A stretch of 64,000 nt of DNA from Chryseobacterium endalhagicum (GTDB lineage Bacteria > Bacteroidota > Bacteroidia > Flavobacteriales > Weeksellaceae), in contig NZ_JAELVM010000001.1 in the NCBI RefSeq assembly GCF_016745235.1, positions 1,129,856 through 1,193,855 on the forward strand. Direction: 5' to 3'. The translations under genes were made by a program, and so were the position numbers. Below, one piece after another: positions 43,787 to 51,931 of this stretch (positions within the stretch are counted from its first letter, which is position 1; each line of letters starts with the position of its first letter). The notes below the pieces were generated by a model, which worked only from the letters and a program-made list of their open reading frames with translations, was not told the DNA's origin and did not search any database.

Positions 43787-44174
43787 CAAAAATTTTATGA
43801 ATTAATGGATGCGGCCGGATTGGCTTCAGGAATCTTAATGGATCAAAACAATATCAGGGAAACTTTAAATGTTGTATTACGCTCTGATTTGTTTAATTTC
43901 GCTAAAAACTAACCATACAGGATTTTGAATAAGCAAGAAAAAACTTTTGTGGTTACTGTTTTTTCTCCCACAGATTTTGCAGATGACACAGATTTTAAAA
44001 TATTGAGATAAGTGGAAGAAGTAAGAGTAATTGAGAGAACCTAAGATTTTTCCAGCTATATTCTTTAAGCAAAGCTCAGCTTAATATTCTTAAAAACTTA
44101 AAGGATCTTAATGGTTTAATTTTTTTATTTCCTGCAGATGTGGCTGATGAAGCAGATTTTTATAATTTGAAAAG

Positions 44175-44741
44175 ATGATACAAGACTATTTCCGAAGCTT
44201 TAATATATTCTCCGAAAATGAGATCAGCGATTTTCTACAGCTTTTTGAAGCCAGGAAAGTGTATAAAAATGATTTTTTCGTACAGGAAGGTGAAAATTGT
44301 AAAGAGATTGCCTTTATCGTTTCCGGAATTTTCCGCTCATATTATATAGCAGATGAAGGAAAAGATATCACCTACTGTTTCAGATTTCCCAATCAGCTTA
44401 TGGCGGGGTATTCATCATTTATTTCAGACTGTCCGAGCAGGGAAAATATGCAGGCTATCACTGATGCAGACCTTTTGATCTTAAAAAAAGAAGCCGCAGA
44501 TGAGCTGGTGAAAGATGATCTGAACTGGACCAAATTTTTAAAGAAAATTGCCGAACAGGAATATCTTGAACTTGAAAAAAGATTTTTCCAGCTTCAACGT
44601 GACAGTGCTGCCCGGCGGTATGAAATTCTGGTAGAAACCCAGCCGGATTATGTTCAAAAGATTCCCCTGCAATACCTTGCTTCTTATCTGGGCATTACAC
44701 AAAGACATCTCAGCAGGATCAGGAAAGAAATTATCCTGTAA
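44175..44741 (+). CDS. Crp/Fnr-family transcriptional regulator
   Basis: 188 aa. A cyclic-nucleotide-binding-type beta roll is at about residues 25-115 (KNDFFVQEGENCKEIAFIVS and YYIADEGKDITYCFRFPNQL), followed by the dimer helix and a C-terminal helix-turn-helix (IPLQYLASYLGITQRHLSRI). The phosphate-binding cassette of true cAMP receptors is not obvious, as in most Bacteroidota members, so the ligand is unknown. It precedes two oxidoreductase-type genes on the same strand with a 114-base gap, which suggests local control. Confidence 0.88.
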   Translation: MIQDYFRSFNIFSENEISDFLQLFEARKVYKNDFFVQEGENCKEIAFIVSGIFRSYYIADEGKDITYCFRFPNQLMAGYSSFISDCPSRENMQAITDADLLILKKEAADELVKDDLNWTKFLKKIAEQEYLELEKRFFQLQRDSAARRYEILVETQPDYVQKIPLQYLASYLGITQRHLSRIRKEIIL

Positions 44742-44855
44742 ATCAGAATATATTTTAGAAGGGCATACAGAAAAAACGACGGAATCTTTTTAACCGTTTT
44801 AGACATTTGTCCTACACATGAATTGCATGGCTCTATAATTTTGTAAAAAAAATAT

Positions 44856-45881
44856 ATGGAGCATAATATTCTGGTCGTTGGTGGAAACGGTCTTGTAGGA
44901 AAAACAATTATACGGATCCTGAAATCCAGAAACCCACAGGTAAATGTTTTCATCGGCGGCAGAAAAGGAGGGGAAACGGACCATCATCTGAAAATTGACG
45001 TCACAAATCCTTCGACTTTTCAGGTAATTGATGATAAAAAAATCAGTCTGATTATCCTTTCTGTTAATGACAAATCCGATCATATTCTTCAGTTTGCAAT
45101 AGAAAACGGTATTGATTATTTAGACATCACAAAACCGACTCCCGATCTTGTGCGAGCTTATGATATGGCTAAAAACACTAATGTTAAGAGTCGAATTGTA
45201 TTCAGCTCAGGATGGATGGGAGGCATCGTCAATGGATTGGCAAAAACACTGGCCGCCGGAAGCTCCGACATTCAGGAAGTAAAGCTTTTTGTGTATTATT
45301 CCGTGAAAGACCTTGCAGGGGAAAGTTCAGCCCATTTTATGGCGGAGAATGTGGCAAAACCATTTATCCGCTATGAAGATGATCAGCAGGTCTCTGTGAA
45401 ACATTTTTTGGATTCTGAGAAGTTTGATTTTTCTTTTGGAATTGGCAGCAGACAAGCTTATAATTTTGATGTTCCTGATTTATATATTTTAAATCAAATT
45501 GAAAAAGTACCTACTGTAAGTGTTAAGATGACTTATAACTCTAAATTCATTACATGGCTTTTAAGTGCATTTCAAAAGATCAGGCTTTTTAATATTCTGT
45601 CATTGAAAGAAAGGAGAATGATTTTCGGGTCCAGTGGAACAGGAGATCAGAGTGTATTCGAGATCATTGTAAAAACAAAGGACGGGGTTGAAAAGTTGAG
45701 TTTACAGAGTACTGAAGGACAGGCGGAATTAACAGCACTTTCTGCGGTTTTGCATACGGAAGAACTGCTGAAAAGTATACATGATAACAAAATTTATTTC
45801 AGCCATCAGCTGCATCAGCCTTTTTCATTACTGGAAAAGCTTAAAGCATACGAAACAATTCATATAAAATCATCAAGATGA
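44856..45881 (+). CDS. NAD(P)-binding saccharopine dehydrogenase-like protein
   Basis: 341 aa. The Rossmann motif is at the start (ILVVGGNGLVGKTIIRIL, GxGxxG type) followed by the second strand NVFIGGRKGG, and later DYLDITKPTPDLVRAYDMAK as in saccharopine-dehydrogenase-like proteins of unknown substrate. No membrane segment. It overlaps the next gene by 4 bases (ATGA), so the two proteins are translationally coupled and probably work in one process. The reaction is not known. Confidence 0.78.
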   Translation: MEHNILVVGGNGLVGKTIIRILKSRNPQVNVFIGGRKGGETDHHLKIDVTNPSTFQVIDDKKISLIILSVNDKSDHILQFAIENGIDYLDITKPTPDLVRAYDMAKNTNVKSRIVFSSGWMGGIVNGLAKTLAAGSSDIQEVKLFVYYSVKDLAGESSAHFMAENVAKPFIRYEDDQQVSVKHFLDSEKFDFSFGIGSRQAYNFDVPDLYILNQIEKVPTVSVKMTYNSKFITWLLSAFQKIRLFNILSLKERRMIFGSSGTGDQSVFEIIVKTKDGVEKLSLQSTEGQAELTALSAVLHTEELLKSIHDNKIYFSHQLHQPFSLLEKLKAYETIHIKSSR

Positions 45882-46456
45882 AAAAAATAGCCATTATCAA
45901 CGGTCATCCCAATAAAGATTCCTTCAACTTTGGAATAGCAAAAGCCTATAAAGATGGAGCCTTACAGGTGGGCAATGAAGTAAAAGAAATCACAATAGCT
46001 GACCTTAATTTTGATCCTGTCCTTCATTTTGGATATCAGAAAAGAATGGAGCTGGAACCGGATCTTTTGAAAGCATGGGAAATCATCCAATGGGCAGATC
46101 ATCTGGTCTGGATTCATCCGGTGTGGTGGGGCGGAATGCCTGCGCCTATGAAAGGTTTCCTTGACCGGCTTTTTCTCCCGGGATTTGCCTATCGTTACAG
46201 AGAAAATTCAATCTGGTGGGACAAACTTCTTAAAGGTAAAACCGCACATATCATCACAACCCTGGATCAGCCTGGATGGTATTACCGGTTGTTTTACGGC
46301 AGGCCAAGCGTTAATCAACTGAGAAAATCAACGCTGGAATTCTGTGGTGTCAAGCCTGTGAAAGTAACTTATATCGGAATCATAAGAAATTCTACTGAAG
46401 CGCAGCGTGAAAAATGGCTTCAAAAGGTGAAAGAGCTTGGTAAACGGCAGAAATAA
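45878..46456 (+). CDS. NAD(P)H-dependent flavoprotein oxidoreductase (NQO/MdaB type)
   Basis: 192 aa, flavodoxin-like fold: KKIAIINGHPNKDSFNFG (FMN phosphate loop), DHLVWIHPVWWGGMPAPMKG (the signature W-P-hydrophobic-W segment of the NQO1 and MdaB family), FLDRLFLPGFAYRY, and a later loop TTLDQPGWYYRLF. The expected reaction is two-electron reduction of quinones or similar compounds with NAD(P)H in the cytoplasm. Coupled by a 4-base overlap to the Rossmann gene before it; a family B repeat follows. Confidence 0.88.
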   Translation: MKKIAIINGHPNKDSFNFGIAKAYKDGALQVGNEVKEITIADLNFDPVLHFGYQKRMELEPDLLKAWEIIQWADHLVWIHPVWWGGMPAPMKGFLDRLFLPGFAYRYRENSIWWDKLLKGKTAHIITTLDQPGWYYRLFYGRPSVNQLRKSTLEFCGVKPVKVTYIGIIRNSTEAQREKWLQKVKELGKRQK

Positions 46457-46700
46457 CCCGTCATTACGAGGAATGAAATGGCGAAGCAATCTTATAATTG
46501 TGAGTATGATCTCGCGCAGATCTTAATGATTAGGCAGATTTTTTTTAAACGAATGACACTAATGTTTTGCACAAATGATCACTAATCCGAGATGGTTTTA
46601 ATAAGGACATCGGAATTAAATTTTATCAGAGATAAAATCTTTGCGCCTTAAAAAGATTATGTGAAGTAAATAAAAATCTTGCGCCTTTGCGATATCCCAA
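46457..46700. repeat. dispersed intergenic repeat, family B, copy 3
   Basis: CCGTCATTACGAGGAATGAA (46459-46478) and GCGAAGCAATCT (46481-46492), ATTTTATCAGAGATAAAAT (46620-46638), CTTTGCGCC and CTTGCGCCTTTGCGA follow the same order as copy 1. The whole 344-base gap between the oxidoreductase gene and mnmE is made of such words and holds no gene. Confidence 0.6.
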
Positions 46701-46788
46701 CAATAGATGAATACAAATCTAAAAAGTTCAATCACAGCAATAGACAATCTGTATAAAAACCATCCATAAAAATTAGCACGAAAAAGCG

Positions 46789-46796
46789 TAAATTTG
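46789..46796 (+). promoter_or_regulatory. -7 promoter element of mnmE
   Basis: TAAATTTG fits TAnnTTTG. It ends only 4 bases before the mnmE ATG, so transcription would start at or next to the start codon and the message would be nearly leaderless. Confidence 0.5.
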
Positions 46797-46800
46797 CCGC

Positions 46801-48186
46801 ATGAATAACGATACGATTTGCGCACTGGCTACAGCCAATGGAGTAGGGGCTTTAGGGATTATCAGAGTTTCCGGGAACAATGCTTTACCGGTTGTCCAGA
46901 AGAGTTTTCCGGCAAAAAATCTGGAGAAACAGAAATCCCACACCATTCATTATGGTTATTTTATGGACGGTGAAGAAGCTGTGGATGAGGTGATGCTTTC
47001 TATTTTCCTGGCTCCGAAAAGCTTTACGACAGAAAATTCTGTGGAGATCGCTTTTCATGGCTCACCGCATATCGGTAAACGTATTCTGGAAACCCTGATC
47101 AAAAATGGGGCGAGAATGGCTAAGGCCGGGGAATTTACCCTTCGTGCCTTCATTAACGGAAGAATAGATCTTTCGCAGGCAGAAGCTATTGCGGATGTGA
47201 TTGCGTCAGAAAATGAAGCTTCGAGAAAAGTAGCCATCAATCAACTGAAAGGTGGAATAACCAATGAAATTTCATTATTGAGAACCGATCTTCTGAATTT
47301 TGTTTCCCTGATTGAACTTGAACTGGATTTTGCTGAGGAAGATGTGGAATTTGCTGACAGAACGGCTCTGAATGGACTTCTGGATAAAATTGAACTGAAA
47401 TTAGATTCTCTTATCGACAGTTTCCAATATGGAAATGCCATTAAAAACGGAACAGCCGTTGCCATCATCGGAAAACCGAACGCGGGGAAATCCACCCTGC
47501 TAAATGCACTGCTGAAAGAAGAAAGAGCGATTGTCAGTAATATTGCGGGAACCACAAGAGATACGATTGAAGAGGTGCTGCATATCAAAGGCCACGCATT
47601 CCGTTTGATTGATACGGCGGGACTTCGTGAAACGGTTGATGAGATTGAAGCGATCGGAGTAAAAAAAGCTAAAGAAAAGGTAGAGAATGCCAATATCCTG
47701 GTATATCTTGCCGATGCAGCTACAGAAGACTATTCAGAAGATATTGAGATGATCAGATCCCTTCAGAGAGACGATCTGAAACTCATCATCTGTGCCACAA
47801 AAATAGATGAAGTACTGCCTCCGAAATATGAAGCAGTAGAAGATATTTTCAGAAAAGAAATCGATCAGGACTTCGATTTTATCAGAATTTCCGCAGTAGA
47901 ACACCAAAATATTCAGGATCTTAAAAATGAACTGTCTTCTTATGTTGAGCAGTTGAAATCCCAGGAAAGCAACGTCATCATTACCAATCAAAGACACTTT
48001 GAAGCCCTTCAGAAATCTCTGGATGCTACCCATAAAGTAAAAGAAGCCATTTCCTTCCAGATCTCTACAGAACTTCTGGCTTATGAACTGAGAAACGCCC
48101 TGGAACATCTTGGTGAGATTTCCGGTGAAGTAACGAATGATGAGGTGCTGGGGAATATTTTTTCGAAGTTTTGTATCGGCAAATAA
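46801..48186 (+). CDS. mnmE: tRNA uridine-5-carboxymethylaminomethyl(34) synthesis GTPase MnmE
   Basis: 461 aa, the usual length. The N-terminal formyl-THF-binding domain begins NNDTICALATANGVGALGII; the G domain has G1 GKPNAGKS (224-231), G2 in AGTTRDTIEE, G3 DTAGLRE, and G4 TKID (333-336) in place of the usual NKxD; the C-terminus is the hallmark FCIGK with the Cys of the family. With MnmG it modifies U34 of several tRNAs. The unusual Thr at the first G4 place may be a lineage feature. The 3' end of this gene is a favoured island insertion site in other bacteria, and foreign genes start right after it here. Confidence 0.96.
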   Translation: MNNDTICALATANGVGALGIIRVSGNNALPVVQKSFPAKNLEKQKSHTIHYGYFMDGEEAVDEVMLSIFLAPKSFTTENSVEIAFHGSPHIGKRILETLIKNGARMAKAGEFTLRAFINGRIDLSQAEAIADVIASENEASRKVAINQLKGGITNEISLLRTDLLNFVSLIELELDFAEEDVEFADRTALNGLLDKIELKLDSLIDSFQYGNAIKNGTAVAIIGKPNAGKSTLLNALLKEERAIVSNIAGTTRDTIEEVLHIKGHAFRLIDTAGLRETVDEIEAIGVKKAKEKVENANILVYLADAATEDYSEDIEMIRSLQRDDLKLIICATKIDEVLPPKYEAVEDIFRKEIDQDFDFIRISAVEHQNIQDLKNELSSYVEQLKSQESNVIITNQRHFEALQKSLDATHKVKEAISFQISTELLAYELRNALEHLGEISGEVTNDEVLGNIFSKFCIGK

Positions 48187-48745
48187 CCCGTATAACTCGC
48201 TTGAAATCAATGATTTACGTTGAAATAATGAAATTCAGGAAATATCCAGTAAAGCGCTATTTTACAGCGCTTTACGTATTTTAAATAAAGAAATTAACGT
48301 TATAAATCATTTGAATTTGTCCCCAGTTTTGTCCCCAAATTCTAACCTAAAAACTTCAAGATTTTACAGGTTAATTCACTGCACTTAATAAACACTATCA
48401 TATTATAAATAAGCTAATTATTATTTATTTAAATATAATTTTCCAGAATTTTTACCAGCTTTTTCAAATAATCTATTGAAGAACAATAATTAGTCTATTC
48501 TTCACTTTGAACAATTTATTTTATGCATTTAAAGGTTAATTTACTGTACTTAATGAGCCTAATTACTTTGTAAATTGATTAATAACGATCAAAACTTGAT
48601 TTCTAAGATTCTCATCCATTTTTTATGATTCTCTTTGAGGGAGTTTAGTTAGCCTATTTTAGATTTTGGACAAATTATTGCATTCATATACAAACATTTA
48701 CAATTATTTGTTTTCAAAATATTACAACTAATAGAGTAAAAAGCA
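48187..48745. other. island left border region, gene-free
   Basis: 559 bases with no gene. It holds the perfect palindrome at 48249-48275, a doubled word TTTGTCCCC (TTTGTCCCCAGTTTTGTCCC, from 48317), and repeated AATTTACTGTACTTAAT-like words (TTAATTCACTGCACTTAATA near 48373 and TTAATTTACTGTACTTAATG near 48537). The AT content rises sharply after about 48.3 kb. One end of the island is likely here. Confidence 0.45.
48249..48275. repeat. perfect 10-bp palindrome downstream of mnmE
   Basis: GTAAAGCGCT (48249-48258) and AGCGCTTTAC (48266-48275) with a 7-base spacer. It could be the mnmE terminator, but only a weak T-run follows, so a recombinase core site is an equal option. Confidence 0.5.
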
Positions 48746-49315
48746 ATGAGTACAAATATTCATATATTAAAAACATGCGAATATTGTGGATCAGAATTTG
48801 AGGCCAAAACCACTGTAACAAGGTTTTGTAGCCAAAGATGTAGAACAAGAATGTATAAGAAACATAATAAATATTCATTTCCAACTATAGAAAATCAGAC
48901 TTTATGTTATCCTACAATGTCAACTTACTCTCCCTTTGATTGCCTTACAGTAAAAGAAGCTTCCCATCTTATAGGCTGTGTTCCAAGTACGATTTATGAT
49001 ATGATAAAAAAAGGGAAGTTATCTTATATCAATTTCAATCAAAGAAAAATTAGAGTTTTTAAAAAAGAAATTGAAAAGATATTATATGGAAGCAAAACAG
49101 GGATACAACCATTTATATTTAGAGATGTAGATACAAAAGCAAAAGAATGTTGGACAATTAATGAAATAATTAATTTATATAAAATATCTGCCAGCTCCCT
49201 GTACAATAAATTGAAAATATATAATATAATTAAAGTAAAGAAGGGAAAATCTGTATATGTATCTAAAGAAATTATACGAAGGTTATTCAATACAGTTATT
49301 AAAAATAATAATTAA
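48746..49315 (+). CDS. zinc-finger plus double HTH island protein
   Basis: 189 aa. An N-terminal zinc-finger-like unit CEYCGSEFEAKTTVTRFCSQ with CxxC and a later CSQRC is followed by an excisionase-type HTH (LTVKEASHLIGCVPSTIYDM then RKIRVFKKEIEKI) and a second HTH-like unit (WTINEIINLYKISASSLYNK then KSVYVSKEIIRRLF). A shorter paralogue with one HTH lies at 49837-50217; both stand just before a recombinase gene. It is probably the directionality or control factor of the island. The start MSTNIH matches MSSNIE of the paralogue. Confidence 0.78.
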   Translation: MSTNIHILKTCEYCGSEFEAKTTVTRFCSQRCRTRMYKKHNKYSFPTIENQTLCYPTMSTYSPFDCLTVKEASHLIGCVPSTIYDMIKKGKLSYINFNQRKIRVFKKEIEKILYGSKTGIQPFIFRDVDTKAKECWTINEIINLYKISASSLYNKLKIYNIIKVKKGKSVYVSKEIIRRLFNTVIKNNN

Positions 49316-49434
49316 TATAGTTAATTTCATTTTATCAAAAGGACAACAAAGGACAAATTAGGCTTTTCAAAGACATAATTTAAAACTAAACAGAGTTTAT
49401 AATATTTTTGTAGATAACTCTAAAACAGAATATT

Positions 49435-49716
49435 ATGACACTTATTAAATTACGTAAAAAGCCAGCAGCTAAAAATACTGTTAGGCTTTATTTAGATGCT
49501 TATCCTCCTATCTATGATCCAATAACGGGAAAATCACAGCGAAAGTTTTATTTAAAACTTTTTCTGTATCGCATGCCTCAATCACAACTTGAAAAAAAAC
49601 ATAATGACCAAACATTATTCCTGGCAGAGAATTTAAGAGTAAAAATGATGCTTGAAGTATATAATAACAGAATTAGTAAAAAATTACGAATGAGTATATT
49701 ATCAGGGAATTACTAA
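49435..49716 (+). pseudogene. truncated tyrosine recombinase (N-terminal arm-binding part only)
   Basis: 93 aa, similar along its length to residues 1-85 of the intact recombinase at 50293: TLIKLRKKPAAKNTVRLYLD against TRVTLRQKPISNGQESHYLE, then YPPIYDPITGKSQRKFYLKL against YPPIAHPITGDLKRKYFLHL, then LEKKHNDQTL against VEKQHNIETL. It stops at 49716 before the core-binding and catalytic domains, and no catalytic remnant is seen before 49819. Either it is a broken integrase left by an earlier insertion or a short DNA-binding protein that competes for arm sites. Confidence 0.65.
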
Positions 49717-49836
49717 TCATCTGAGACTTTTCAAGCAATAAGTATCTATTATTATGGATACACACTACGAAATGTTATGGGTTAATCCCATACTCAATCA
49801 TTTAGTTAACAACCTTTCATGTTAAAAAACATTGAT

Positions 49837-50217
49837 ATGAGTTCTAACATTGAAACCATAAGAATATGCCAATATTGTGGCAAGGAATTTATCGCAAAAA
49901 CAACTGTCACAAGATACTGCAGCCATACTTGTAATAAAAAGGCATATAAAGCAGCGTTAAAAACAAAAAAGATAGAAAAAAGTAACATAGACACTCAACT
50001 TTTTAAAGAATCCTCTATAGATACTATAAATAACTCTGCTTTTCTAACCGTTAAAGAATCAGCCTGCTTATTGAAATGTAGTAAGCAAATGATATATGAT
50101 CTAGTTAATTCGGGTCGTTTAAAATCAATAAAGCTATCAGTAAGAAGCACCAGAATTAGTAGAATAGAAATTGACAATCTTTTTAAGATTAATATTCGAA
50201 GAGACAAAGAGAATTAG
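49837..50217 (+). CDS. zinc-finger plus HTH island protein (paralogue)
   Basis: 126 aa from the ATG at 49837, chosen because MSSNIETIRICQYCGKEF aligns with the start of the paralogue at 48746; an ATG at 49819 would add six residues. The finger is CQYCGKEFIAKTTVTRYCSH with CSHTC, the HTH is LTVKESACLLKCSKQMIYDL followed by RSTRISRIEIDNLF. The intact recombinase gene starts 75 bases later. Excisionase or repressor of the integrase is the likely role. Confidence 0.78.
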   Translation: MSSNIETIRICQYCGKEFIAKTTVTRYCSHTCNKKAYKAALKTKKIEKSNIDTQLFKESSIDTINNSAFLTVKESACLLKCSKQMIYDLVNSGRLKSIKLSVRSTRISRIEIDNLFKINIRRDKEN

Positions 50218-50292
50218 AAGTCGAAATAAACTGTAATTGTAAAATGTCTTTTGACTGTTTAAACTATTTGTTAATGATAAAAATAAACGGCG

Positions 50293-51399
50293 ATGACAAG
50301 GGTAACACTAAGACAAAAGCCCATAAGTAATGGACAAGAATCTCATTATTTGGAAATCTATCCTCCCATAGCACATCCAATAACAGGAGACCTTAAGAGA
50401 AAGTATTTTCTACATTTACATACCTATGTGAATCCTAAAAATAATGTAGAAAAACAACATAACATTGAAACTTTGAAATTGGTGGAATATAGAAAAGCCG
50501 AACGTTTAATAGATATTCAAAATAAAAATTATGATTTTTTAATCAAAAAAAGGATAGCCAATTTTACAGAATTCTTTCAAGCTGAAGCAAACAAACGACC
50601 AGATTCATACAATTGGCAAATGGCCGTAAAGTATTTTCAGAAATTTTGTGGAAAAAATTTACCTTTTAAAGAGCTTGACTGTTCTATATGTGAACAATTT
50701 AAAAATTTTATGCTGTCTAATCCATCAGTGGGTCAAGACAAAAGAAAAATCAGTCTTAATACTGCGTCATCATATTTTGATAAATTTAGAAATACTATTA
50801 AGAACGCTTTTATTAATAAATATATTTTCAAAGATTTCAGTAATGTAGTCAAAGGAATAAAATTGGAAGAAACTCATAGATGTTTCCTTTTTTTAAATGA
50901 GCTACAAAGTATGGCCGACGCAAAATGTGAATCACAATTAGTTAAGAAAGCTGGCTTATTTTCTGCATTAACTGGTTTTCGTTTTTCCGATATTAAAAAG
51001 CTTGTATGGGGTGAAATACAAGGCTTTAAGGGTAGTTATTATATTTTATACAAACAAAGTAAAACTGGAAACGCAGAATACTACCCCATATCAGATAAAA
51101 CATTAGAAATATTGGGATCTCCGAAAGAGAATAATGAAAAAGTTTTTGAAGGAATTAAGTATGATGATGTCATTAAGTTTCTCAAACCATGGCTAAAGAA
51201 TGCCGGCATCAACAAATACTTTACGTTTCATGGCTTTCGACATACATTTGCTACATTACAACTTGCATCAGGCACATCCATTTATACAATTTCTAAACTT
51301 TTGGGTCATAGAAATCTTAAGACAACAGAAATTTATGCTAAAATAATAGATTCCGTTGCCAGAGAAGCGTCATTAAAAATTAAGTTAAATTTTGATTAA
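50293..51399 (+). CDS. tyrosine recombinase (island integrase)
   Basis: 368 aa. An arm-type N-terminal domain (VTLRQKPISNGQESHYLEIY) is followed by a SAM-like core-binding domain (residues about 95-190) and a catalytic domain with Arg230 in TGFRFSDIKKL, His313 and Arg316 in FHGFRHTFATL, His339 in LLGHRNLKTTEI and the nucleophile Tyr348 in EIYAKI. The full set suggests an active enzyme. Location behind mnmE suggests that it targets the mnmE 3' end, as the integrases of SGI1-like islands do; this is inference. Confidence 0.93.
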   Translation: MTRVTLRQKPISNGQESHYLEIYPPIAHPITGDLKRKYFLHLHTYVNPKNNVEKQHNIETLKLVEYRKAERLIDIQNKNYDFLIKKRIANFTEFFQAEANKRPDSYNWQMAVKYFQKFCGKNLPFKELDCSICEQFKNFMLSNPSVGQDKRKISLNTASSYFDKFRNTIKNAFINKYIFKDFSNVVKGIKLEETHRCFLFLNELQSMADAKCESQLVKKAGLFSALTGFRFSDIKKLVWGEIQGFKGSYYILYKQSKTGNAEYYPISDKTLEILGSPKENNEKVFEGIKYDDVIKFLKPWLKNAGINKYFTFHGFRHTFATLQLASGTSIYTISKLLGHRNLKTTEIYAKIIDSVAREASLKIKLNFD

Positions 51400-51931
51400 A
51401 ACCTGAATAATAAGATATAGTAATTTTTTCCACTTTTTTACCATAGTGGTAGATTAAAGTATTATTATCAGAAAATATATATTTCCGCACCTCTATAAAA
51501 CTGCTATTTAAGTCTAATTTATATTATCTTAGGCCAAGTAATAAAAAGTCAATTGATTTTGATCTTTTGCTTAATAAGTACTTGGTTGAAGATTTTTAAG
51601 GATACTCTATGCTTAGATATTTATTATGACAATGATCTGTAACAATTTAATAATGCTGACTTCTTAGATCTGAATTAATTTTCTTAATAATAGCCCCTTA
51701 TTCAAATTACGGTTTACCATAATTTGCTGATATACTGTTTTTCTTATATTTGTTTAAATAGCCATTTTTTGATTTTATAACTGATACTTGAATAAGTATT
51801 TTGTACAAAATCAATTTTATATTCTATAAGTGAGTTGAATCGTTAGGAATATAAATAACTGGCTATTAAAAATATTACTGATAACTATGATTGGCTATTA
51901 TATATTTAGTATAGCTGTAAAAAACAAATAA
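51400..51931. other. gene-free leader region of the defence operon
   Basis: 532 bases, very AT-rich, without a gene. It carries the promoter at 51724-51752. Between that and the first gene lie about 175 bases that would be an untranslated leader. ACCATAGTGGTA (about 51440) is a small dyad; otherwise I see no known regulatory element. Confidence 0.45.
51724..51752 (+). promoter_or_regulatory. promoter of the defence operon
   Basis: TTG at 51724-51726 and TATATTTG at 51745-51752 with an 18-base spacer form a very good Bacteroidota -33/-7 pair. It is the only such pair I saw between the integrase and the OLD gene. All six downstream genes could be transcribed from it. Confidence 0.55.

Noticed and set aside
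43560..43805. 81-residue frame on the plus strand after the aminopeptidase gene
   Set aside because: It runs through a terminator hairpin and a second hairpin, has low-quality composition and no family features.
47241..47693. 150-residue minus-strand frame inside mnmE
   Set aside because: Ser/Ile/Phe-rich shadow of the mnmE G domain.
48187..48745. tRNA gene as integration site next to the island
   Set aside because: No cloverleaf or GGTTCGAATCC-like arm could be found; the border is the mnmE 3' end.
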